From contig JBQDHL010000008.1 in the NCBI GenBank assembly GCA_052093725.1, forward strand, positions 1 through 42,020: a stretch of DNA of 42,020 nt. The letters run 5' to 3'. Position numbers and translations under genes: made by a program. Positions 8,303-14,971 of this stretch are shown one piece after another. This stretch comes from Jeotgalicoccus sp052093725. GTDB lineage: Bacteria > Bacillota > Bacilli > Staphylococcales > Salinicoccaceae. How positions within the stretch are numbered: position 1 is the stretch's first letter; each line of letters starts with the position of its first letter. Under the pieces are notes generated by a model. That model was not told where the DNA came from. It made no database searches and saw only the letters and a program-made list of their open reading frames with translations.

Positions 8303-9802
8303 GTGAAGGAACATTATTATGTTGCCCTTGATATCGGCTCGTCTAGTGTCAAAGTAGTGGTCGGGGAAAAATTTCACAACGGTGTGAATGTTATTGGTAC
8401 CGGCCAAACCTTCACTGATGGGGTTTCTAAAGGGATGATCAACGATTTTGATCAGGCTAAAAATGCAATTACAGATACAATTAAAAAAGCGAAAATCGCT
8501 TCAGGTGTAGATATTGAAGAAGTGTTTGTGAAAATTCCAATCGCGGATACTCACATTCAGTTCACAGAAGATGCAATACGTTTCGGCGGAGAAGCAACAG
8601 AGATTAACGGTGAGCATATCGAAGAACTGCTCGAAAATGTACGTATGCAGGATATGGCGGGCCAGAACGAAGTGGTCAGTGTTTACCCTGTATCTTTCAT
8701 AGTCGACAGTCTGCACGAAGTGAATGATCCGAAAGAGATGATCGCCGAAGAAAGTCTGGCAGTTAAAGCAGGGGTAGTCTCTGCAAACCGCACTCTTCTT
8801 ATAAATATCGTTAAATGTGTTGAAGCAGCAGGATTAACTATTCTGGATGTATATTCAGATGCGGTAAACTATCAGCACGTGCTGACAGATGCTGAAATTG
8901 AACTTGGCGCTGTCGTTATTGATATGGGTCTCGATTTAACTCAGTTTGCTTACTATGAACGCGGTTCTTTAAAATATGCTAACAGCATAGGTCTTGCCGG
9001 CCGTGATATTACGCTGGATTTAGTCGATGAGTTTAATACTACATACGATGAAGCGGATCAGGCAAAAGAACAGTACGGACATGCATTTTTTGATCTTGCA
9101 AGTGACGATGAAAAAATGATGCTTCAGTCAAATGGCTCGGGCGAACCTGTAGAAGTGACTTCAAAAGACTTAGCGGATGTAATCGAGCTAGTTGTTGAGG
9201 ATACATTCATGAGTGTATTTGAGGATCTGGCTAAAAACGGTATAAATAATGTACAGGGCGGTTTTGTTCTGACAGGAGGCACTGCAAATATACGCGGCGT
9301 CAAAGAATTGATGCAGGATTTGGTTGCTGAAAAAGTAAGAGTTCATATACCAAATCAGATGGGTGCAAGAAAACCTGAATTCACTAGTGCAATCTCTGTT
9401 TTATCAAGCGGAATAATGTTTGATGAGTTACTGGAATATGTTACAATTGATAATTATGATGACTATCCAGAAACAGATTCACAAAATGCAGTGAATAATG
9501 AACAGGAAGCACAGCCTGCAAACTTCTTTACAGGACTGTTTGCAAAACGTAAAGAAGAGAATGAGCTTCAGGTCAATCGGGATGAAGATCATGATGAAGG
9601 TTCATACGAAGCTGATTATAATTATCCTGATGAAGACAGTATTGAAGAATCACAGGCTGACAATGAAGCTGCCGATGATGAATACGAGGATTACACTTAT
9701 GATAACGCCGGGAGTCACTCTGAACGGATAGATAAAGAACCGAAAGAGCAAGGCGATTTTGGCAGTAAAGTTAAAAAAATATTTAAAAATCTATTTGAGT
9801 AG
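8303..9802 (+). CDS. ftsA: Cell division protein FtsA
   Basis: FtsA is the actin-like ATPase that tethers FtsZ to the membrane. The nucleotide-binding phosphate 1 loop is visible at the N-terminus (LDIGSSSVKVV near residue 9) and the adenosine motif GGFVLTGGTANIRG lies near 318. The last residues (KVKKIFKNLFE) form the amphipathic membrane-targeting helix expected of FtsA. Between the globular part (to about residue 390) and that helix is an acidic linker of about 90 residues rich in Asp, Glu, Asn and Tyr, making the protein 499 residues against about 470 in S. aureus. Start is GTG at 8303 after GGAGG. ftsZ begins 24 bases downstream. Confidence 0.96.
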   Translation: MKEHYYVALDIGSSSVKVVVGEKFHNGVNVIGTGQTFTDGVSKGMINDFDQAKNAITDTIKKAKIASGVDIEEVFVKIPIADTHIQFTEDAIRFGGEATEINGEHIEELLENVRMQDMAGQNEVVSVYPVSFIVDSLHEVNDPKEMIAEESLAVKAGVVSANRTLLINIVKCVEAAGLTILDVYSDAVNYQHVLTDAEIELGAVVIDMGLDLTQFAYYERGSLKYANSIGLAGRDITLDLVDEFNTTYDEADQAKEQYGHAFFDLASDDEKMMLQSNGSGEPVEVTSKDLADVIELVVEDTFMSVFEDLAKNGINNVQGGFVLTGGTANIRGVKELMQDLVAEKVRVHIPNQMGARKPEFTSAISVLSSGIMFDELLEYVTIDNYDDYPETDSQNAVNNEQEAQPANFFTGLFAKRKEENELQVNRDEDHDEGSYEADYNYPDEDSIEESQADNEAADDEYEDYTYDNAGSHSERIDKEPKEQGDFGSKVKKIFKNLFE

Positions 9803-9826
9803 AAGTACATTTGGGAGGAAAGATTA

Positions 9827-11008
9827 ATGTTAGAATTTGAACAAGGTTTCAATCACATGGCGACGTTAAAAGTTATCGGTGTTGGCGGCGGCGGTAATAA
9901 TGCCGTTAACCGCATGATCGAAGATGGAATGTCTAATGTTGAATTTATCGCAATCAACACAGACGGGCAGGCTTTAAACTTATCTAAGGCCGAGTCAAGA
10001 ATCCAAATCGGTGAAAAGTTAACACGTGGCTTAGGTGCCGGAGCTAATCCGGACATCGGTAAAAAAGCTGCAGAAGAATCACGAGAACAAATCGAAGATG
10101 CAATCCAGGGAGCGGACATGGTATTCGTTACAGCTGGTATGGGTGGCGGTACAGGTACTGGTGCAGCACCTGTCGTTGCTAAAATTGCTAAAGAAATGGG
10201 TGCACTTACTGTAGGTGTTGTAACACGCCCATTCAGTTTCGAAGGAAGAAAGAGACAAACGCAAGCTGCTGCAGGTGTTGAGCAGATGAAAGCAGCAGTT
10301 GATACTCTGATTATTATCCCAAATGATCGCTTATTAGATATCGTAGATAAATCTACACCGATGATGGAAGCATTCAAAGAAGCTGACAACGTATTACGTC
10401 AAGGTGTTCAAGGTATTTCTGACCTTATCGCTGTAAGCGGTGAAGTTAACCTTGACTTCGCAGACGTTAAAACTATTATGCAAAACCAAGGTTCTGCATT
10501 AATGGGTATCGGTATTTCAGCTGGCGAAAACCGCGCAGTTGAAGCAGCTAAGAAAGCAATTTCAAGTCCACTCTTAGAGACGTCAATCGTTGGAGCACAA
10601 GGTGTTCTTATGAACATTACTGGTGGAGAGTCACTGTCACTGTTCGAAGCACAGGAAGCAGCCGATATCGTACAGGATGCAGCAGATGAAGATGTAAATA
10701 TGATTTTCGGTACTGTAATTAACCCTGAACTTGAAGATGAAATTGTGATTACTGTAATCGCTACAGGATTTAATGAAAAAACGCTTCAGCGTTCTTCAGA
10801 CAGACCTGCCGAGCAGCCTGAACAAAACCAGTCACGCGGTGGAGGCAGCAACTTTAACCAGCCACCTGCATACAACTCAAAAGACATTGCTGAAGATGAC
10901 GGATTCACACGTGAACCGGACAGATTCGACAGCAGAACTCAGGACGAGCCCGATGTTCCAACTTTCCTTAAAGGTAACAGCTCTAGAAGAGAAAGACGCA
11001 GAAGATAA
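9827..11008 (+). CDS. ftsZ: Cell division protein FtsZ
   Basis: FtsZ is the tubulin-like GTPase that forms the Z ring. The 393 residues include GVGGGGNNAVNRM near residue 18, the tubulin signature GMGGGTGTGAAP near 105, the T7 synergy loop NLDFADVKTIM near 208, a flexible Gln/Asn-rich linker after about 320 and the C-terminal conserved peptide DVPTFLKG, followed by a short Arg-rich tail of the kind seen in staphylococci. GGAGG precedes the ATG. Codon choice is visibly cleaner than in neighbouring genes, fitting high expression. A hairpin terminator lies 20 bases after the stop. Confidence 0.98.
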   Translation: MLEFEQGFNHMATLKVIGVGGGGNNAVNRMIEDGMSNVEFIAINTDGQALNLSKAESRIQIGEKLTRGLGAGANPDIGKKAAEESREQIEDAIQGADMVFVTAGMGGGTGTGAAPVVAKIAKEMGALTVGVVTRPFSFEGRKRQTQAAAGVEQMKAAVDTLIIIPNDRLLDIVDKSTPMMEAFKEADNVLRQGVQGISDLIAVSGEVNLDFADVKTIMQNQGSALMGIGISAGENRAVEAAKKAISSPLLETSIVGAQGVLMNITGGESLSLFEAQEAADIVQDAADEDVNMIFGTVINPELEDEIVITVIATGFNEKTLQRSSDRPAEQPEQNQSRGGGSNFNQPPAYNSKDIAEDDGFTREPDRFDSRTQDEPDVPTFLKGNSSRRERRRR

Positions 11009-11028
11009 ACTTTGTGTCTTGTATATAT

Positions 11029-11065
11029 AAAGGAGATATTGGCGACCCAATATCTCCTTTATTTT
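11029..11065 (+). terminator. Terminator-like hairpin after ftsZ (first copy of a repeated stem)
   Basis: A 14-bp perfect stem (11029-11042 with 11047-11060) closes a 4-nt loop and is followed by an imperfect T run (TATTTT). The core arms GGAGATATTGG / CCAATATCTCC recur exactly at 13393-13419. The pgeF ribosome site begins only a few bases after the hairpin. Confidence 0.8.
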
Positions 11066-11081
11066 ATAGGTGGGAGATAAT

Positions 11082-11864
11082 TTGAATAATAATAGTTCAT
11101 TTAAATTACATAAACATTACGCGGGCAGTAATATAGACTCGCTGACGTTCGGCTACACAGTAAAGCAAGGCGGACAAAGTTCTTATCCCAATCAGAGTTT
11201 TAATATGGCACTTTATATCGGTGACGACGATAAAAATGTTCATGCACATCAGGAATTACTTGCAGAGGAAATAAATTTCCCTTCGAACTCATGGATATTG
11301 CCGATACAAAAACATGGCGGGAATATTAAAGAAGTGACGGCAGCCGATGGCGGCACAAATATTAAATCGCTCAGTGATAAACTTTATAATATAGATGGCT
11401 TGTACACGTATGATACCGATGTACTCTTAACAATGAATTATGCTGACTGCATTCCTGTATACGTTTACAGTGTGGTCGATAATTTTACCGGTCTTGCACA
11501 TGCTGGCTGGAGAGGCACAGCTGAACAAATTACCAAAAATCTGATTAACTGTTACAAAGGCAGTAAAGATGACTTGCGAGTAATTATAGGTGTCGGTATT
11601 AATAAAGATTATTATGAAGTGGATAATACTGTCATCGATGCGCTTATGCCGCTACTTGAAAGTTCATATGAAAAAACAGACACAGGTTGGCAGCTTGATT
11701 TAAAAGATGTAAATAAACAACAGGCAATCAGGATGGGTATAAAAGAAGAACATATCAGTGTAACCGAACTCGGTACAGAAGCAGATGAGTTTTTCTCATT
11801 CCGGCTGGAACAAGGAAATACCGGACGTGCATTGGCTTTTATAGGGAGGCATAGTAATGATTAA
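11082..11864 (+). CDS. pgeF: Peptidoglycan editing factor PgeF (laccase-domain, DUF152)
   Basis: The PgeF/YlmD family hydrolyses wrongly incorporated amino acids (for example L-Ser in place of L-Ala) from UDP-MurNAc precursors; older names call it polyphenol oxidase or laccase-like. The metal-binding pattern is visible: a His in PIQKHGGN, a Cys in YADCIPVYV and a His in AHAGWRGT. I chose the TTG at 11082 because GGTGGGAG sits at the right distance before it; an in-frame GTG at 11070 overlaps that ribosome site. This gives 260 residues. Its 3' end overlaps yggS by 8 bases. The position between ftsZ and yggS-sepF is the normal Firmicute order. Confidence 0.9.
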   Translation: MNNNSSFKLHKHYAGSNIDSLTFGYTVKQGGQSSYPNQSFNMALYIGDDDKNVHAHQELLAEEINFPSNSWILPIQKHGGNIKEVTAADGGTNIKSLSDKLYNIDGLYTYDTDVLLTMNYADCIPVYVYSVVDNFTGLAHAGWRGTAEQITKNLINCYKGSKDDLRVIIGVGINKDYYEVDNTVIDALMPLLESSYEKTDTGWQLDLKDVNKQQAIRMGIKEEHISVTELGTEADEFFSFRLEQGNTGRALAFIGRHSND

Positions 11865-12486
11865 AGAAAACTACGAACAGATAAGAAACGAAGTCGGCGA
11901 TGATGTTAACATTATTGCCGTAACTAAGTATCATACAGTCGAAGAAACACTTAAGGCGTATGAAGCAGGCGTCAGACATTTCGGTGAAAACCGCATTGAA
12001 GGCTTTATCGAAAAGCGTAAAGCACTGCCTGAAGATGCAGAAGTACACTTTATAGGTACAATGCAGTCGAGGAAAGTTAAAGAAGTCATTGAAGATCTCA
12101 ATTATCTGCATTCGCTTGAGCGTGAAAGCGTAGCGAAAAAAATTGAACAGGCAGGGCAACATGTTGTAAACTGTTTTATACAGGTAAATATTTCCGATGA
12201 AGATTCTAAACATGGTCTTCAGCCGGAAGAAGTAGAAGATTTCCTTTTGAAACTAAAAGACTACAAATATGTTAAAGTCATCGGTCTAATGACTATGGCA
12301 CCTCACACAGAAGACAGTTCAGTTATTGAAGAAACGTTTAGCGGACTGAAAACTCTGCAGGAAAAAGTAGCTGAAAACTATCCTGAAGTAACAGAACTCA
12401 GTATGGGTATGAGTAACGATTACAAGGTTGCCGTGAAAAACGGAGCAACATACATACGTATTGGCAGTAAAATTATGGGGAGCTAG
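11857..12486 (+). CDS. yggS: YggS/PLPBP family pyridoxal phosphate homeostasis protein
   Basis: This is a single-domain TIM-barrel PLP-binding protein related to alanine racemase, implicated in vitamin B6 and amino acid balance rather than known catalysis. The 209-residue length is a little short of the usual 220-230. The PLP lysine lies in IAVTKYHTVEE near residue 22, with HFGENRIEG near 44, HFIGTMQSRK near 66 (family HxIGxLQxNK) and GMSNDYKVAVKNGATYIRIGSKIMG at the C-terminus binding the phosphate. It starts inside the end of pgeF after an AGGGAGG ribosome site and is followed directly by sepF. Confidence 0.93.
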   Translation: MIKENYEQIRNEVGDDVNIIAVTKYHTVEETLKAYEAGVRHFGENRIEGFIEKRKALPEDAEVHFIGTMQSRKVKEVIEDLNYLHSLERESVAKKIEQAGQHVVNCFIQVNISDEDSKHGLQPEEVEDFLLKLKDYKYVKVIGLMTMAPHTEDSSVIEETFSGLKTLQEKVAENYPEVTELSMGMSNDYKVAVKNGATYIRIGSKIMGS

Positions 12487-12495
12487 GTGAAGAAT

Positions 12496-13074
12496 ATGGC
12501 TATTACTAAGTTTATAAAAAATTTATTTGTCGTCGAAGAAGAAGTTCCGGTTAACAATGTAAAAAGAGAACACACTGGAACTCCGGCGAAAGTGACAAAT
12601 CTGAATACGAGTAAACAACCGAATAGCCGTCAAAAAGAGGCGGTACCTAAAAAAGCAGCACAGAATCAAAAAAATGTAATCGGTTCAAAACAAGGGGTTT
12701 CGAAACCGGCAGCACCAAAAGTTAAAGAACCAAAAGTACAGCAGGAACAAAAAAGAACTAATCAATCCAACAGGGAGAATCGGACAATGCCTGTAAATGA
12801 TCAGAACACAAAAGTATGTTTATTTGAACCAAGAGTATTTGCAGAAACGCAGGATATTGCCGATGAGCTGAAAAGCAACCGTGCGGCACTAGTTAACTTG
12901 ACGAAAATTGATTCGGTTCCTAAAAAGCGTATTGTGGACTTTTTAAGCGGAACAGTTTATGCTTTAGAAGGCGATATTCAAAAAGTAGGCGCGGACATTT
13001 TTCTTTGTACACCAAACAGCTTTGGTGTCGAAGGTGAAATATCCGACAAAGAAGAGTTTTTCGATGAAATGTAA
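12496..13074 (+). CDS. sepF: Cell division protein SepF
   Basis: SepF binds FtsZ and the membrane and organises the septum. The 192-residue product has an N-terminal amphipathic membrane-binding helix (AITKFIKNLF), a low-complexity basic linker rich in Lys, Gln, Asn and Pro (about 20-95) and a C-terminal DUF552/SepF domain (about 100-180) with VCLFEPRVFAETQDIADEL and VDFLSGTVYALEG. An upstream in-frame GTG at 12487 is possible, but AGGTGA lies at the correct spacing for the ATG at 12496, and that start gives the expected helix. It follows yggS as in other Firmicutes. Confidence 0.92.
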   Translation: MAITKFIKNLFVVEEEVPVNNVKREHTGTPAKVTNLNTSKQPNSRQKEAVPKKAAQNQKNVIGSKQGVSKPAAPKVKEPKVQQEQKRTNQSNRENRTMPVNDQNTKVCLFEPRVFAETQDIADELKSNRAALVNLTKIDSVPKKRIVDFLSGTVYALEGDIQKVGADIFLCTPNSFGVEGEISDKEEFFDEM

Positions 13075-13085
13075 GGAGCGTTATT

Positions 13086-13391
13086 TTGGATAATTCATTA
13101 ATAGTAAATATTTTAATATACATCTATCAGTTTTTTAACTTCGTCTGGCCGATATTCACATGGGGCTTAATTATTTATATTCTGTCTTCATGGTTTCCCG
13201 CACTGCGTGAATCAGCATTCGGTGAATTTTTAGGCAAGGTTTATGAACCGCTCTTAGAACCATTCAGACGTATGATTCCGCCTCTAGGCGGAGTGTTGGA
13301 TTTATCACCGATAATTTTAATTATAGTCTTTAGACTGTTTGAATTCGGTTTGAAAGAAATATTCAGAGTCCTAATTACATGGGTTGCATAA
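13086..13391 (+). CDS. yggT: YggT family membrane protein (YlmG type)
   Basis: This 101-residue hydrophobic protein has two membrane segments separated by a loop containing the family motif YEPLLEPFRRMIPPLGGVLDLSPI (quoted here only by its ends, PLLEPFRR and GGVLDLSP). The family is found beside sepF in Gram-positive bacteria and is thought to take part in division or membrane organisation; its biochemical role is not established. The start is a TTG at 13086 after AAGGAGCG; no ATG is available upstream in frame. Confidence 0.9.
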   Translation: MDNSLIVNILIYIYQFFNFVWPIFTWGLIIYILSSWFPALRESAFGEFLGKVYEPLLEPFRRMIPPLGGVLDLSPIILIIVFRLFEFGLKEIFRVLITWVA

Positions 13392-13392
13392 A

Positions 13393-13419
13393 CGGAGATA
13401 TTGGTTCAGCCAATATCTC
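13393..13419 (+). terminator. Hairpin after yggT (second copy of the repeated stem)
   Basis: An 11-bp stem (13393-13403 with 13409-13419) has exactly the same arms as the hairpin after ftsZ but a different 5-nt loop. It is followed by an AT-rich ATTATTTATT rather than a clean T run, so termination may be weak. It lies 25 bases before the ylmH start. Confidence 0.65.
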
Positions 13420-13444
13420 CATTATTTATTAAGGTGTGATTTTT

Positions 13445-14230
13445 ATGAAAGGTATTTACCAGCATTTCAGACCCGAGGAACGGGAGATGCTGACCTTATT
13501 GAATAGTAAATTTGAGCAGGCATCAAATAATTTTTATGCGGTGCTGACTGATTTTTTAAATCCGCGAGAGCAGAAGATGATTGAAAGTTTAAGCGGTAAT
13601 TATCCCGATATTACGGTGCATTATTATGGCGGAGGCGAGAACAAAGAACGCGAGCGTCTCCGGGCAATACTGCTGCCGGAATACTTCGAGTATTCACAGG
13701 ATGACTTTATGATTACTGTTTTTGAAGTGTCTTATCCCGATAAATTTGTTACACTGTCACATCGTAATCTACTCGGTGCAATTATGAGTATCGGTGTTGA
13801 TCGGTCGATTATCGGTGATATAGTGAACGGTGATAAAATACAGTTTGCTGTAACTGAACCTTTTAAAGATCTGTTTAAAACGGAACTGACAAAAATTAAA
13901 AATGCACCGTTGAAATTAACAGAAATACCTCATCAGGAATTTATCGACGCGGACGTGAATATGAAGCCTGTTGCTATACTCAGTTCATCATATCGCCTTG
14001 ACTCAATCGTTTCACTCGTCTTAAAAGAGGGAAGAACAAAGTCGAAGGAACGCGTTGAAAAGGAAAAAGTTAAAGTGAATCATTCGATAGTCGATGAGCC
14101 TTCGTTTATAATAGAAACTGGAGATATTATCTCGGTGCGCGGATTTGGCCGTTTTATCGTAACGGAACAAATTGCAGAAACGAAAAAAGGGAAATACAGA
14201 CTGGAAGTAATGATAGTAACTGATAATTGA
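13445..14230 (+). CDS. ylmH: YlmH family S4-domain RNA-binding protein
   Basis: The 261-residue protein has an N-terminal region typical of YlmH (GIYQHFRPEEREML) and a C-terminal S4 RNA-binding domain (about 180-240, with LDSIVSLVLKEGRTKSKE and GDIISVRGFGRF). Work on Bacillus YlmH links it to ribosome-associated quality control, where it can act alongside RqcH; rqcH is also in this window at 26417-27885. I chose the ATG at 13445 because the AAGGTG ribosome site (13430-13435) directly abuts the alternative GTG at 13436. It lies between yggT and divIVA as in Firmicutes generally. Confidence 0.9.
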   Translation: MKGIYQHFRPEEREMLTLLNSKFEQASNNFYAVLTDFLNPREQKMIESLSGNYPDITVHYYGGGENKERERLRAILLPEYFEYSQDDFMITVFEVSYPDKFVTLSHRNLLGAIMSIGVDRSIIGDIVNGDKIQFAVTEPFKDLFKTELTKIKNAPLKLTEIPHQEFIDADVNMKPVAILSSSYRLDSIVSLVLKEGRTKSKERVEKEKVKVNHSIVDEPSFIIETGDIISVRGFGRFIVTEQIAETKKGKYRLEVMIVTDN

Positions 14231-14240
14231 GGTGAACGGA

Positions 14241-14720
14241 TTGAAAAAAGAAGAAATTAAAAATAAAAAGTTTTCAACAGTCTACCGCGGGTTAGATGAA
14301 CAGGCGGTAAGACAGCATTTAGCAGAAATTGCAGACGTACTTGATAAGAAAGACGCACGAATTTTACAGCTGGAAGAAATGCTGAACGAACGTGAGGAAA
14401 ACCTGAACAGCTTCAAGAGTGTAGAATCATCCATCCAGGAAGCTATTTTAAGTGCGGCAAAAGCAGGCGACGATATTAAACAGCGCGCACAGAATTACGG
14501 CGACAGTATTATTCAAAAAGCTGAAACAGAAGGCGAACAGATTATTAGCCGTGCAACGGAACGGGAAAACCATATGATGCAGCATAACGAGGATTTAAAA
14601 CGCCAGGCAAAAATCTTCAGAGCGCGTTATAAAATGCTGGTTCAGGCACAACTTGACCTGCTGGAAACAGAAGACTGGGAAAGATTACTTGAATTTGATA
14701 AGACTGAATCCGAAAAATAG
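14241..14720 (+). CDS. divIVA: Cell division initiation protein DivIVA
   Basis: DivIVA is a coiled-coil protein that recognises curved membrane at the septum and poles. The first 60 residues carry the conserved lipid-binding domain (EIKNKKFSTVYRGLDEQAV), and long heptad-rich coiled coils extend to about residue 150. The conserved ending (DLKRQAKIFRARYKMLVQAQLDLL) matches staphylococcal DivIVA and is named here only by its pieces KIFRARYKML and AQLDLL. A GAGGTG site lies six bases before TTG 14241, which I prefer to the GTG at 14232. The product is 159 residues. An ileS promoter and T-box leader follow. Confidence 0.92.
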   Translation: MKKEEIKNKKFSTVYRGLDEQAVRQHLAEIADVLDKKDARILQLEEMLNEREENLNSFKSVESSIQEAILSAAKAGDDIKQRAQNYGDSIIQKAETEGEQIISRATERENHMMQHNEDLKRQAKIFRARYKMLVQAQLDLLETEDWERLLEFDKTESEK

Positions 14721-14730
14721 CAAATTTACA

Positions 14731-14759
14731 TTGACGGATTGTAAGATATTTAGCATAAT
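14731..14759 (+). promoter_or_regulatory. Sigma-A promoter of the ileS leader
   Basis: TTGACG (14731-14736) and CATAAT (14754-14759) are 17 bases apart, a near-consensus vegetative promoter. It starts transcription of the T-box leader just after divIVA. Confidence 0.8.
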
Positions 14760-14765
14760 TAATAT

Positions 14766-14950
14766 GTATTATTAGACACGCAAACTTTCATTGGAATGCA
14801 GCGATCGGAGGATGGTGAGAGCTCCGGCAAAGATGAATGCTTTGAAATCACTAATGATTTATAAAAATATAAGTAAACAAAGTGGACTCTAAGCAGTCAA
14901 GAAGGGTGGTACCGCGGTCATTCGCCCCTTAACATGCTTAGAGTCTTTTT
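14766..14950 (+). promoter_or_regulatory. T-box riboswitch (isoleucine) controlling ileS
   Basis: The T-box core AAGGGTGGTACCGCG is present at 14902-14916. The stem I distal loop region (CGGAG-GATGGTGAGAG-CTCCG) lies at about 14808-14827, and a specifier-loop candidate GAA-ATC-ACT at 14844-14852 reads ATC, an isoleucine codon, at 14847-14849. An 11-bp terminator stem (14885-14895 with 14935-14945) followed by TTTTT would form when tRNA-Ile is charged; uncharged tRNA should stabilise the antiterminator and allow ileS transcription. The core and terminator are seen directly; the specifier assignment is inferred from pattern and from the downstream gene. Confidence 0.93.
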
Positions 14951-14971
14951 ATTAAAAAAAGGAGAATCATT

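Noticed and set aside
9853..10389. 178-residue minus-strand open frame inside ftsZ
   Set aside because: It lies wholly antisense to a highly conserved gene, has no ribosome site and its composition is that of a codon-bias shadow.
14113..14135. Possible third copy of the GGAGATATT hairpin inside ylmH
   Set aside because: Only the first nine bases match; there is no complementary arm and the stretch is coding.
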